From positions 186,001-250,000 of the forward strand of contig NC_007759.1 of assembly GCF_000013405.1 (NCBI RefSeq): a stretch of 64,000 bases of DNA, in the 5' to 3' direction. Below, one piece after another: positions 11,032-19,528 of the stretch (position 1 is the first letter of the stretch; the number at the start of each line of letters is the position of its first letter). Both the position numbers and the translations under genes were made by a program. The stretch comes from Syntrophus aciditrophicus SB (GTDB lineage Bacteria > Desulfobacterota > Syntrophia > Syntrophales > Syntrophaceae). The notes beneath the pieces were generated by a model, which was not told the DNA's origin, searched no databases, and worked only from the letters and a program-made list of their open reading frames with translations.

Positions 11032-11143
11032 GAGTGCTGTATCCTCTTTCGTATAATTTCATTTTTCTTTCCGGGATGATTTTTCGCAAGGCTTACTTCC
11101 TCCCGGAAGGAGAATGTGTTGATCTCGTTTCATCCTCTTGCTG

Positions 11144-11602
11144 TCAGGCTTTGCCCTTCTCATTTTCCAGAGCCCGAATTTTATCCAGGCGTCCCCGGTG
11201 GCGTCCTCCTTCAAAGGGAGTTTCCAGCCAGACGTCGACAATCTGCCGGGCTGTTTCCGGAAGAGTCCGTCTGCCGGCAAGTATGAGGATGTTGGTATCG
11301 TTATGCAGACGGCTCAAACGCGCCGTCTCTGTGTCCAGGCAGACGGCTGCGCGGATTCCGTCGAACTTGTTGGCGACGATGGCCATACCCACTCCTGAGC
11401 CGCATACAAGGATGCCCCGTGAGAAGACACCGGCCGAGACCGCCCCGGCAACCTTTTCCCCGAAATCAGGATAATCGACGGCTTCTTCGCTGTCCGTCCC
11501 GATATCCGACACAACCCAGCCCTTTTCCTCAAGAAAGGATTTGACGGTTTCCTTCAGTTGAAATCCGGCGTGGTCTGCACCGATAATGATCTTTTGTTCC
11601 AT
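11144..11602 (-). CDS. rpiB: Ribose-5-phosphate isomerase B
   Basis: 152 residues starting MEQKIIIGADHAGFQLKETV, diagnostic of RpiB/LacAB isomerases; it interconverts ribose 5-phosphate and ribulose 5-phosphate. The active-site cysteine region GILVCGSGVGMAIVANKFDGIRAA is present, as is the HNDTNILILAGR substrate segment. It lies 5 bp after fabF and about 110 bp before glyA. The rpiB-glyA order is frequent in related genomes. Confidence 0.96.
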   Translation of the reverse strand: MEQKIIIGADHAGFQLKETVKSFLEEKGWVVSDIGTDSEEAVDYPDFGEKVAGAVSAGVFSRGILVCGSGVGMAIVANKFDGIRAAVCLDTETARLSRLHNDTNILILAGRRTLPETARQIVDVWLETPFEGGRHRGRLDKIRALENEKGKA

Positions 11603-11607
11603 GATGC

Positions 11608-12867
11608 CTACTCGAAGAATTTTTTTAAAAGAATCGAGGCGTTGACGCCGCCGAAACCGAAGGTGTTGGACATGGCGATCTGAATGTCGCGCCGCCGCGC
11701 CGAATGAGGGACATAATCGAGATCACAGGCGGGGTCGGGCTGATCGAGATTAATGGTGGGAGGCAGAATTCCGGTCTCGAGCGCCTTTGCCGTAAAAATC
11801 GCTTCGACACCCCCCGTTGCACCGAGGAGGTGACCGGTCATGGATTTCGTCGAGCTGACGGCAAGTCGGCTGCTGTGTTCTCCGAAAACGGACTTGATCG
11901 CCTCCGTTTCATATTGGTCGTTCAGTGGCGTGGAGGTGCCATGGGCGTTGATATAGTCGACGTCGGAGGGAGTCATGCCGGCATCACGGAGAGCCGCATG
12001 CATGCATCGGGCAGCCCCTTCATGTCCGGGAGGAGGGACGGCCAGATGAAAGGCGTCGCTCGTCGCTCCATACCCAAGAACTTCCGCGTAGATGCGTGCC
12101 CCCCGCTTTCTGGCGGAGTCCAGCTCTTCAAGGATCAGGATACCGCACCCCTCGCTGAGGACAAACCCGTCACGGCAAAGATCGAAAGGGCGACTGGCCT
12201 TCTGCGGCTCGTCGTTTCGCTGTGAAATGGCATGCATGGCATTGAAACCGGCAACAGCCATGGGGCTGATCGCGGCATCGGCGCCGCCGGCAAAAACCAC
12301 GTCGGCATAGTCGAAAGCAATGAGCCGGAAAGCCTCTCCCACGGCGGTTGTCCCTGAAGCGCAGGCCGTCACGGGACAGTTGACGGGTCCTCTGGCCCCG
12401 AAGCGAATGGATACTTGACCTGCCCCCAGATTGGGCAGCACGGAAGGAATAGTAAAAGGCGAAACCCTGCGGGGACCGTTGCGTGAAAGGATTTCTTTTT
12501 CTTTTTCGAGAGTTGTCAGACCGCCGATTGCCGAACCGATCACCACGCCCGTTCGGGTCGCCCGGGGCTCGTCAAGGACCAGTCCGGAATCGGCCACAGC
12601 CATTTCCGCCGATGCCAGGCAATAGATAATGAAAGGATCGAGTCGGCGCACTTCTTTTTTACTGACATACACGAGAGGGTCAAAATTCTTGAGCTCTCCG
12701 GCAATGCGCGTTTCAAAATCCGCTGCATCAAATTTCGTGATCGGTCCGATACCCGAGCGGCCCGCACAGAGGGCTGACCACGTATCCATGACGGAGTTTC
12801 CAAGGGGCGTCACCGCTCCCATCCCGGTTATGACAACTCTCCTTCTCAATGGTTGTCTCACTCTCAA
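11608..12867 (-). CDS. fabF: 3-oxoacyl-ACP synthase II
   Basis: 419 residues, a condensing enzyme for fatty-acid elongation. The start is RRRVVITGMGAVTPLGNS. The catalytic triad is complete: Cys in CPVTACASGTTAVGEAF, His in NAHGTSTPLND and His in STKSMTGHLLGATGG. It ends FGFGGVNASILLKKF. It lies directly downstream of acpP, as in most bacteria. A second, more divergent KAS gene lies in the biotin operon, so this copy is presumably the housekeeping one. Confidence 0.96.
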   Translation of the reverse strand: MRVRQPLRRRVVITGMGAVTPLGNSVMDTWSALCAGRSGIGPITKFDAADFETRIAGELKNFDPLVYVSKKEVRRLDPFIIYCLASAEMAVADSGLVLDEPRATRTGVVIGSAIGGLTTLEKEKEILSRNGPRRVSPFTIPSVLPNLGAGQVSIRFGARGPVNCPVTACASGTTAVGEAFRLIAFDYADVVFAGGADAAISPMAVAGFNAMHAISQRNDEPQKASRPFDLCRDGFVLSEGCGILILEELDSARKRGARIYAEVLGYGATSDAFHLAVPPPGHEGAARCMHAALRDAGMTPSDVDYINAHGTSTPLNDQYETEAIKSVFGEHSSRLAVSSTKSMTGHLLGATGGVEAIFTAKALETGILPPTINLDQPDPACDLDYVPHSARRRDIQIAMSNTFGFGGVNASILLKKFFE

Positions 12868-12946
12868 AATATTTCCTGCAGTTTGAGCATCGGCAAATCA
12901 CACTTCAAACACCTGAAAGAGCGAATTTCCGGTTTCCTGAGCGATC

Positions 12947-13189
12947 CTAATCCCAAGTCACATTACGAACTTTCAGATAATCAATCACATCCTGAATCTT
13001 GCGGATTTTCTTGAGATCTTCGGTGGAAATCTCCACATCGAAGGTGTCTTCCATTTCCAGCAGCAGTTCCGCCAGATCAAGAGAATCCGCTCCGAGATCA
13101 TTGATGAAGGATGCCTCCGGTACACATTCCTCGGCTGTGACTTCCAGTTGGTCGACAATGATTTCTATGATTTTTTCTTCCAGCGTCAC
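12947..13189 (-). CDS. acpP: Acyl carrier protein (housekeeping)
   Basis: 80 residues, acidic, with the phosphopantetheine attachment serine in LGADSLDLAELLLEMEDTFD. Helices and length match AcpP. It carries acyl intermediates for the cytosolic type II fatty acid synthase and is followed by fabF. A second ACP with the less usual site DIESIDMLEL is encoded in the biotin operon at 21.4 kb. Confidence 0.95.
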   Translation of the reverse strand: MTLEEKIIEIIVDQLEVTAEECVPEASFINDLGADSLDLAELLLEMEDTFDVEISTEDLKKIRKIQDVIDYLKVRNVTWD

Positions 13190-13377
13190 CTGTTCTTCCT
13201 CCCAGCGATGTTGCCGACAATTCCATGCTTCTATGCGCGGTGGTATTACAAGACATCCTTCTTTACGTCAACCGGTTAAGATATGGTTACATATCGGTTG
13301 GAACCTCGAAGGAAAAAAGCGTCCTGTAAAGCCGAACCGGTTTCTATCACAAGCCCGTTTTTTCCAGAAAAAACGAT

Positions 13378-13563
13378 TCAGGCAAGATTTTCCACTTTGA
13401 TCACGGTCCGGCCTTTGTAGGTCCCGCAGTAGGGGCAGACCCGGTGAGGCAGCTTGAATTTACCGCACTGGGGACAGGCTGAAGCCTGGACAGGAGTGAG
13501 AAAATCGTGCGCCCTTCTCATATTTCTTCTCGTTCTGGAATGTCTTTTTACTGGATTTGGCAT
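13378..13563 (-). CDS. rpmF: 50S ribosomal protein L32
   Basis: 61 residues: MPNPVKRHSRTRRNMRRAHD is diagnostic of L32. The zinc-binding form is present, with CPQC and CPYC pairs around residues 30-46. It lies between the YceD-type gene upstream and acpP downstream. The usual plsX, fabH, fabD and fabG between rpmF and acpP are absent from this locus. Confidence 0.96.
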   Translation of the reverse strand: MPNPVKRHSRTRRNMRRAHDFLTPVQASACPQCGKFKLPHRVCPYCGTYKGRTVIKVENLA

Positions 13564-13689
13564 GATGATTCCTCTTTCTTTTATATTTCCATAAAATTAT
13601 AACTATTGCTCAATTTCTCTGCTTTTTCAAGATTTTCCACAGGCCGGCTCCGTAAGAATTTTTCCCAATTGTTTCTTCTGAGTCAGTCT

Positions 13690-14226
13690 TTATGAGGGTG
13701 ATTCCTTGCGGATCTTGAGATTTTTCAAAACGGCGAACCGTTCATCTCCCCGCTCCTTCGGGCAGCCGCAGTCTCCCGTGTTCAGATTCGCACCGCATTG
13801 AGGACACAGTCCCCTGCAGGCTTCGCTGCACAGCACCCTCATGGGAATCTGAAGCATGATCTGTTCATAGACCAGAGGAGAAAGATCGACGACTTCCCCC
13901 TGATAGAAGCCGAAATCCAGATCTTCCGTGCGCAGTTCCACTTTATCCTTTATATTTTCCCTGACCGGCATCAAGGTATAGCGGAAATCGAAGCGCACAG
14001 GCAGTCGAACGGTCTCAAGACAGCGGCAGCACACGGTCTCCACAACGGAATCGATCTTTCCTGCGATAAAAACCGTTTCCCCCGTGCGGTAAACATGGCA
14101 GGAGACAACCGTCTGCAGGAGACTCAGGGAGTCTTCCCCGGAGAGATAATCCCGAAACCAGTCCCCCTGAAGATCAAAGTGGAGGTCGACACCTGCCTCC
14201 GGCACCATCAGGACATTGATTTTCAA
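13690..14226 (-). CDS. YceD/DUF177 family protein (23S rRNA accumulation protein)
   Basis: 178 residues. The family is found almost universally just upstream of rpmF, as here; E. coli YceD is linked to 23S rRNA accumulation, with mechanism unclear. Visible features are CCRCLETVRLPVRFDFRYTL in the middle, an acidic DLDFGFYQGEVVDLSPLVYEQ strand and a C-terminal cysteine cluster (CSEACRGLCPQCGANLNTG, then CGC) that probably binds zinc. Assignment rests on this pattern and the neighbourhood. Confidence 0.9.
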   Translation of the reverse strand: MKINVLMVPEAGVDLHFDLQGDWFRDYLSGEDSLSLLQTVVSCHVYRTGETVFIAGKIDSVVETVCCRCLETVRLPVRFDFRYTLMPVRENIKDKVELRTEDLDFGFYQGEVVDLSPLVYEQIMLQIPMRVLCSEACRGLCPQCGANLNTGDCGCPKERGDERFAVLKNLKIRKESPS

Positions 14227-14362
14227 AATACACCCTAACTTATTAAATCATAAGGCTTTTAATCGGAGACCCTATCTGTAACCCAGTGAATCTCTTATAT
14301 AAAGGCGTGAATTAAATTATAAATACATGCTGTTGTCAAGCACAATTTGCTTGAAAACCGTC

Positions 14363-14392
14363 TTGACAAACCAGAAAAGCTGGACCTATAAA
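14363..14392 (+). promoter_or_regulatory. Sigma-70 promoter of gltX
   Basis: TTGACA (14363-14368) and TATAAA (14387-14392) are separated by 18 bases, ending 34 bp before the gltX ATG. Both hexamers are at or near consensus. This should start a short leader immediately ahead of gltX. Confidence 0.7.
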
Positions 14393-14426
14393 GGGGCACG
14401 ATTAAAGTCTGTCAGGAAAGGTTATA

Positions 14427-15845
14427 ATGCAGAAATTAAAAGAGATTCGCACCCGTTTTGCCCCTTCGCCGACCGGTTATCTTCACATCGGCGGCGCCCG
14501 CACGGCCCTGTTCAGCTGGCTCTATGCCCGGCATCATCAGGGAAAGTTCGTTTTAAGAATTGAAGACACGGATCAGCTCCGTTCCACGGAAGAATCAACG
14601 CGGGCGATCCTGGATGCCATGACCTGGCTGGGATTGAACTGGGATGAAGGCCCCGTTTTCCAGGCGGAACGCGTCGATATCCACCGGGCCATGATTCGGA
14701 AGCTGGTTGATGAGGATAAGGCCTATTACTGCACCTGCACCCCGGATGAGCTGGAAGAAAAACGGAAAAGAGCCCTGGCGGAAGGCCGCAAGCCCAAATA
14801 CGACGGAACCTGCCGTGAGAAGAAACTCCCTCCCTCCCCCGGAACGGTGGTGCGGTTCCGTTGCCCGCAAACAGGAATCACGGTCGTCGATGACCTGATC
14901 AAGGGGAAAATCTCCTTTAACAACGAAGAACTTGACGATCTGATCATTCAGCGCAGCGACGGCTATCCGACTTACAATTTCGCCGTGGTCGTCGATGACG
15001 CCCAGATGGGAATATCCCATGTGATCCGGGGCGACGACCATGTCAACAACACTCCCCGGCAGATCCTTCTCTACCAGGCCCTGGGGTACGATATTCCGCA
15101 CTTCGGCCATGTGCCTATGATCCTGGGCGCCGACAAGGCCCGCCTCAGCAAGCGTCATGGAGCAACCTCCGTAATGGCTTATAAGGACATGGGATACCTT
15201 CCGGAGGCCCTGGTGAACTATCTGGTCCGCCTGGGCTGGTCGCACGGGGATCAGGAAATCTTTTCCCTGGACGAACTCATCGCCCTGTTTGGACTGGAAA
15301 GTATAGGCAAATCCGCAGCCGTCTTCAATCCGGAGAAGCTGCTCTGGTTGAATCAGCATTACATCAAAACCTATCCGGAAGACAGACTGCTGGAGGTTCT
15401 GCAGCCTTTCTGGAAGCAACTGGGCATTGAAGCTCCTGATCCTGACTATGGCCGGAGCATCGTTCGGGATCTCCGGGCCAGGGCCAAGACGCTGGTCGAC
15501 ATGGCGGAGTCAAGCACCTTTTATTTCAACGATGAGCCGGCCATTGATGCTGATGCCGCAAAAAAATTTCTCACTCCGGAAATCGCCGGTCATCTCGAAG
15601 CCATCGCGGAAGCACTGGCGACTCTTGGGGATTACTCCAAAGAAGGAATTGAAATCTTTCTCCGCAGCCTGGTCGAGGCGAGAGCCATCAAACTCAAGAC
15701 GATTGCCCAGCCGCTCCGCATCGCTCTGACCGGAAAAACCGTCAGTCCCGGTCTGGACGACATCATGCTGACCCTGGGAAAGGAGCGGGTGATTGCGCGC
15801 ATTCAGCGCACGGTAGCGTATATCAGAAGTGGAATGGCATCCTGA
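14427..15845 (+). CDS. gltX: Glutamyl-tRNA synthetase
   Basis: 472 residues, class I synthetase. The HIGH-type motif is [19 protein letters not shown] and the KMSKS-type motif is [23 protein letters not shown] and [12 protein letters not shown] are typical of GluRS. AGGAAAG lies just upstream of the ATG. It is followed 54 bp later by a tRNA-Glu gene on the same strand, so the enzyme and its substrate may be co-transcribed. Whether it also charges tRNA-Gln (non-discriminating) cannot be told here. Confidence 0.97.
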   Translation: MQKLKEIRTRFAPSPTGYLHIGGARTALFSWLYARHHQGKFVLRIEDTDQLRSTEESTRAILDAMTWLGLNWDEGPVFQAERVDIHRAMIRKLVDEDKAYYCTCTPDELEEKRKRALAEGRKPKYDGTCREKKLPPSPGTVVRFRCPQTGITVVDDLIKGKISFNNEELDDLIIQRSDGYPTYNFAVVVDDAQMGISHVIRGDDHVNNTPRQILLYQALGYDIPHFGHVPMILGADKARLSKRHGATSVMAYKDMGYLPEALVNYLVRLGWSHGDQEIFSLDELIALFGLESIGKSAAVFNPEKLLWLNQHYIKTYPEDRLLEVLQPFWKQLGIEAPDPDYGRSIVRDLRARAKTLVDMAESSTFYFNDEPAIDADAAKKFLTPEIAGHLEAIAEALATLGDYSKEGIEIFLRSLVEARAIKLKTIAQPLRIALTGKTVSPGLDDIMLTLGKERVIARIQRTVAYIRSGMAS

Positions 15846-15899
15846 AATCTTTTGCCTTGACTTTTTCGTCTCAGTTGAATAAATAACTCCCCTTCAAGT

Positions 15900-15974
15900 G
15901 GTCCCATCGTCTAGTGGTTAGGACGCTGGCCTCTCACGCCGGAAGCCGGGGTTCAACTCCCCGTGGGACTACCA
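15900..15974 (+). tRNA. tRNA-Glu (anticodon CUC)
   Basis: A 75-nt cloverleaf. The acceptor arms GGTCCCA and TGGGACT pair with a terminal G-U. The D arm is GTCTAGTGGTTAGGAC, the anticodon stem CTGGC/GCCGG closes the loop CTCTCAC (anticodon CTC), and the T arm is CGGGG-TTCAACT-CCCCG. Discriminator A and an encoded CCA follow. It lies directly downstream of gltX. Confidence 0.95.
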
Positions 15975-16440
15975 TTAGTCATTAAAGGGCCGCAAACAAT
16001 AGCCCCGATCATTCCACAACGGACAAAATACAGGCACAAAACCCTCTTCGGAGTCAACCTCTCTTGAGGAGGGTTCTTGCGTGCCATAATTATCTCGGAA
16101 CCCAATCGCCTGAAGCGGTTTTCTAAGTCCTTCCTCCCCGGCTTTCCTTTTTTCCACAAGCCTCGCCGGCTTATGGACAGTGTTTTTGAATACCCCATAG
16201 TTTCCACTTTTTTTATCATTGAAAAAAAGGTAAAAAATAGAGAAAGTCAAAACCACCCAGAAAGAACAATCGTCATGTCATGCCAGCTGATATGGAATCC
16301 ATCCCGTGCCCTTGAATTCTCAGCCTGATTGACTCCGGATGCCCATACGGGGAGGAGAATGACAGACACCGTAACATCGCTGTTTCCATGCCGTCGAGGT
16401 TAACCGGGTCATATCTTAAATCTTCTCACAGGAGGTAAAA
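15975..16440. other. Intergenic region with a hairpin after tRNA-Glu
   Basis: About 465 bp without a convincing gene. A hairpin at 16040-16075 (AACCCTC with GAGGGTT, plus an inner CCTC/GAGG pairing) could terminate the gltX-tRNA transcript, although no long T-run follows. The end of the region carries the AGGAGG ribosome-binding site of the next gene. Confidence 0.5.
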
Positions 16441-17316
16441 ATGGAGTTGAAGGGAAGCAGGACCGAAGACGTTTTACGGAAAGCATTGAATGCGGAATTG
16501 CGTCAGAGTTTCGAATATCGCTACTTTGCCGGAATGGCGCGGCAGGCGGGTCTTCAGCAGGTTGCGGAGATTTTTGAGGCTACCGCAGCCAATGAACTGG
16601 AGCATGCCCGCCATGAATATGAATTTCTCGGAGGTGCAGGGAATTCGCTGGAAAATGTCCGGCAGGCCGTCAGCAATGAACACGATCAGGTTCTTAAATT
16701 CTACCCGCAGGCTGCGGAAACGGCCGAGCAGGAGGGGTTTACAGAGATTGCTGAATTCTTCCGACGGATTGTCGATGTCGAGGAAAAGCACGAGAAGAAT
16801 TTTCAGGAACTGCTGCATGGGATAGAAAAGGAGACTGAATTCGAAGGCCGAACCGTGGGACATTCCTCTGTGGAGATGGCGCAGTTGATGCTGCCGGAGC
16901 AGGCTAACCCGGCTGGATTCGTGCATGGCGGGGAATTGATGAAGATGATGGATAATGCGGCCGGGGTGGTGGCCGCCCGGCATGCGCATTCCAATGTCGT
17001 TACCGCCCGGGTGGAGGACATTGTCTTTCAGAGTCCGGTTCGCGTCGGCAGCGTGGTTTTCGTGAAAGCCAGACTCGTGTTTGCCAGCCGCTCCTCCATG
17101 GTCATCCGGGTCGACCTGGAGATGGAACATATCAGCCTGGAAAAGGGCCATGACGGCCAGGAACATAGAGTCCCCGCGATGACGGCAAATTTCGTGATGG
17201 TGGCCGTGGATGAACAGGGAAAGGCCAGTGCCGTTCCAAAACTGATCCTGCTTACGGAAGAAGAGGAAAGGCTCTTCGCCGCCGCAGAGGAGGGCTATAA
17301 AGCAAGAAAGAAATAG
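16441..17316 (+). CDS. Rubrerythrin-like diiron domain fused to acyl-CoA thioesterase (hotdog) domain
   Basis: 291 residues in two domains. Residues about 10-128 form a ferritin-like four-helix bundle with likely diiron ligands Glu19, E52-x-x-H55, Glu94/97 and E114-x-x-H117; the C-terminal rubredoxin domain of classical rubrerythrin is absent. Residues about 138-285 are an acyl-CoA hydrolase of the YciA/BACH hotdog type, with the motif NPAGFVHGGELMKMMDNAAG (Asn156 and Asp171 as probable catalytic pair). An AGGAGG site 7 bases upstream supports the start, and the joint is continuous in one frame. Rubrerythrins reduce peroxide; the thioesterase releases CoA from acyl-CoA. Why they are joined is unknown. 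Confidence 0.85.
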   Translation: MELKGSRTEDVLRKALNAELRQSFEYRYFAGMARQAGLQQVAEIFEATAANELEHARHEYEFLGGAGNSLENVRQAVSNEHDQVLKFYPQAAETAEQEGFTEIAEFFRRIVDVEEKHEKNFQELLHGIEKETEFEGRTVGHSSVEMAQLMLPEQANPAGFVHGGELMKMMDNAAGVVAARHAHSNVVTARVEDIVFQSPVRVGSVVFVKARLVFASRSSMVIRVDLEMEHISLEKGHDGQEHRVPAMTANFVMVAVDEQGKASAVPKLILLTEEEERLFAAAEEGYKARKK

Positions 17317-17504
17317 GCTATGCCGAAAAAAAGCAGGCGAATCCCGCATCTGTCAGTCTGTCAAGGGCCAGGGCCGAAGTCCCACGACAGGAATCCGGCT
17401 TTCCTCTGAAATAGAGTTACAGAAGGGTATCTAATGGGCGCCTGAAAATCATTATGGATAAGGTAAAGTGAAGGATGACTGCCGGACTTGGTTTTTCCGG
17501 GAGA

Positions 17505-17969
17505 TCAGGAATCATGATAAGTGTCGAGAGGAGGAGTATAAACGGCGACCGTCTTTTCCCCTGTGATCTTTACGGTCGTCACGGCATTCAGGACTGAAAA
17601 ACAATTGCCGATTTTTTCTCCGCGATTATCCAGGATATCGAAGCCATGGAGATTCATTCTGCGAAATGCGGCTTTGTTCAGCATGTTCTGCACCAACTCT
17701 TTCATATTCCCTGGAGAGAACTCCATTGGCTTCCACAGACCCAGATCCAGATTCCAGGTTTTTTCGATACCGATGATGGCGTTGGGATAATTTTCAGAAC
17801 CGCTGATGTAATAAACCAGGTTGCCGTCCACTTCGTAGCGTTCGTAGGCCTCGGTCACTTTCTGGCTGGGCCGGATCTTTCCATAGGGCGCATCGGCTGT
17901 ACGCCAGAGGATGATTATAATCAATGCGACAAGAATAATTCCAATGGCTGTTAACAATTGTGTATTCAT
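17505..17969 (-). CDS. Membrane-anchored hypothetical protein
   Basis: I do not recognise this family. With the start at ATG 17969 (MNTQLLTAIGIILVALIII) it has 154 residues: an N-terminal membrane anchor and a soluble domain of about 130 residues. That domain includes YERYEVDGNLVYYISGSEN and a C-terminal VKITGEKTVAVYTPPLDTY. The frame extends 48 codons further upstream, but that stretch is unlike protein and overlaps a terminator hairpin, so the internal start is preferred. The visible ribosome-binding site is weak. It is downstream of the OmpA-like gene but separated from it by that terminator. Confidence 0.6.
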   Translation of the reverse strand: MNTQLLTAIGIILVALIIIILWRTADAPYGKIRPSQKVTEAYERYEVDGNLVYYISGSENYPNAIIGIEKTWNLDLGLWKPMEFSPGNMKELVQNMLNKAAFRRMNLHGFDILDNRGEKIGNCFSVLNAVTTVKITGEKTVAVYTPPLDTYHDS

Positions 17970-18104
17970 TTGCGGATCTTTCAGAGTTTTTTTTCTGTTC
18001 CACTCTAATGCGTCATGAGAAGCTGCATTCAGAAAAGAACCTGCCGCGGTGTCCTCGAGCGGGGATCTGCAGCGGGACGCATGTTTGACTGCAGAATTTA
18101 AAGA

Positions 18105-18144
18105 AAACGCCAAGTCATCCTCTTAATTGACTGACTTGGCGTTT
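18105..18144 (-). terminator. Intrinsic terminator after the OmpA-family gene
   Basis: A 13-bp perfect stem (AAACGCCAAGTCA with TGACTTGGCGTTT) around a 14-base loop. On the minus strand it is followed by TTTTCTTT. It lies about 40 bp after the stop of the OmpA-like gene, the expected position for a strong rho-independent terminator. Confidence 0.8.
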
Positions 18145-18182
18145 CTTCATCCGGTTCGGGAACTGCGACAGGAATTGACAGG

Positions 18183-18854
18183 CTACTGGGTTTGCGCCTG
18201 TGTCTGGGGCGCGATTTTGATCTCCACTCTCCTGTTCTTCTGTCGTCCCGCCTCTGTATCGTTCGTCGCTATGGGCATCGTTTCTCCATAACCGACCACT
18301 TCGATGCGGCTATCCGCTACACCGCGCTGGACCAGCAGCGTTTTGACGGCATTGGCCCGCCGCGTAGAAAGATCCATGTTGTAGGCATCGGAGCCGACGC
18401 TGTCCGTATGACCTTCCACTCGAATGAGGGTTTCCGGGTATTGAGTCATCACACCTGCAACCCGGTTGATTTCAGAATAGAGGCCCGGTCTCACTTCCGC
18501 CGAGTTGGTATCGAAGGTTACGTCACCTTTGAACGTCACTGCCAGGAGATTGCCTTCCCTGGAAACGGCAGCCGCGTCTGAGGTTGCCAGCACATTTCTC
18601 ATGTCTCTTTCCTGGTTATCCATCATTTTACCGACGGCAGCGCCCCCGGCCCCCCCAACGGCCGCGCCGATGGCCGCGCCGATCAGAGTTCCCGATGTAC
18701 TGCGACCGATGACCTGTCCGATCAGTGCTCCCGCTGCCGCACCGCCTGCCGCTCCGTAAAGACCGCCTTTGGTCGTTTTCGTCTGAGTTTGAGGAGCCGC
18801 GCAACCTGCCAGGAACAATAGGCACAGCAAAACAGAAATTCGTTTCATGCTCAT
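18183..18854 (-). CDS. OmpA-family lipoprotein (YiaD-like, glycine-zipper plus OmpA C-terminal domain)
   Basis: 223 residues. A signal peptide with lipobox LFLAGC places the lipid-modified Cys at about residue 18. Residues about 30-75 are very Gly/Ala-rich (GGAAAGALIGQVIG, AAIGAAVGGAGGAAVG), a glycine-zipper segment. Residues about 105-215 are an OmpA C-terminal peptidoglycan-binding domain, with FDTNSAEVRPG, VEGHTDSVGSDAYNMDLSTR and AVKTLLVQRGV. It probably tethers the outer membrane to peptidoglycan. A Gln-Thr-rich tail ends the protein. Confidence 0.9.
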   Translation of the reverse strand: MSMKRISVLLCLLFLAGCAAPQTQTKTTKGGLYGAAGGAAAGALIGQVIGRSTSGTLIGAAIGAAVGGAGGAAVGKMMDNQERDMRNVLATSDAAAVSREGNLLAVTFKGDVTFDTNSAEVRPGLYSEINRVAGVMTQYPETLIRVEGHTDSVGSDAYNMDLSTRRANAVKTLLVQRGVADSRIEVVGYGETMPIATNDTEAGRQKNRRVEIKIAPQTQAQTQ

Positions 18855-19375
18855 TTTTCTTCCCCCTTGTGAAAATGATTTTTTGTGCTTCTATTACTGA
18901 AAATCAAATTATCTTCTGCGTGTTTCAAAGACGTTCACGCAGCCTGCTGGCAAGGACGTCTTTCCGTAAACCGGCGATTTCCCTGATCATGAAGGTCATG
19001 ATCTTTCCCAGAGATATTGTATTTTCACTTGGGAAGTATAAACAGAGCTATCCGTTCCGTCAATACGATTTTATCTTCCGGGCCTTTAAGCAAATGACTT
19101 TAAAGGCTTATTCAGGAAGCAACGTTTCCCTTCCACCCTGTGGACGGGATCTTGATACGCAGGAAGATCTATAGGCGTTTCAGCTGCGGAGCTTTTCCAC
19201 GTTCTTTACCTGTTTCCGGACGTTGAATTTTTAAGTCGGTTTCAATCTGATGAACTGAAACGCTGAACGGCGGAGCCTGTTCACAGACGATTTTTTCCGG
19301 CGTTGTTTATTTGCTCCATTGAGTCGCAGCCTTCCCGGAGACCGGTTCTTCTTTTCCGACCCTTTCTTATTTTAA
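18855..19375. other. Intergenic region upstream of the biotin operon
   Basis: About 520 bp with no recognisable gene; short frames lack ribosome-binding sites. A pair of 9-bp inverted arms (GCGTTTCAG at 19175 and CTGAAACGC at 19255) suggests some structure of unknown meaning. The divergent OmpA promoter should lie at the left end. Confidence 0.5.
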
Positions 19376-19407
19376 TTGTCAACCAGACCAAAAAACAAGG
19401 TTGACAA
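19376..19407 (+). promoter_or_regulatory. BirA-type biotin operator
   Basis: A perfect inverted repeat, TTGTCAACC-N14-GGTTGACAA. This matches the known bacterial BirA operator pattern (TTGTnAACC-N14/15-GGTTnACAA). The right arm contains the -35 hexamer of the bioA promoter, so bound biotinyl-AMP-BirA would block RNA polymerase. The site lies 122 bp upstream of bioA. Regulation by BirA is inferred from this match; the birA gene itself is not in the window. Confidence 0.88.
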
Positions 19408-19429
19408 ACGGTCCCCCGTCCACTATACA
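19401..19429 (+). promoter_or_regulatory. Sigma-70 promoter of the biotin operon
   Basis: TTGACA (19401-19406) and TATACA (19424-19429) with an ideal 17-base spacer. The -35 lies inside the right arm of the BirA operator. It is the only strong promoter seen for the eight genes that follow. Confidence 0.8.
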
Positions 19430-19528
19430 GCTTCCGTTTTACCCCACCATAGTAAAGGGCTGAGGCCGGGCGATTCTCACGAAGGCGCGCAAATCTGAAA
19501 CTTTGGAAAAAGATTGGAGAAAAGGGCA

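Noticed and set aside
13280-13295. GATATG-GTTA-CATATC upstream of acpP as a fatty-acid regulator operator
   Set aside because: Six-base arms are too short to name a regulator; kept only as a note in a finding.
17970-18113. A 48-codon N-terminal extension of the hypothetical membrane protein
   Set aside because: It overlaps a strong terminator hairpin and would bury the evident membrane anchor start.
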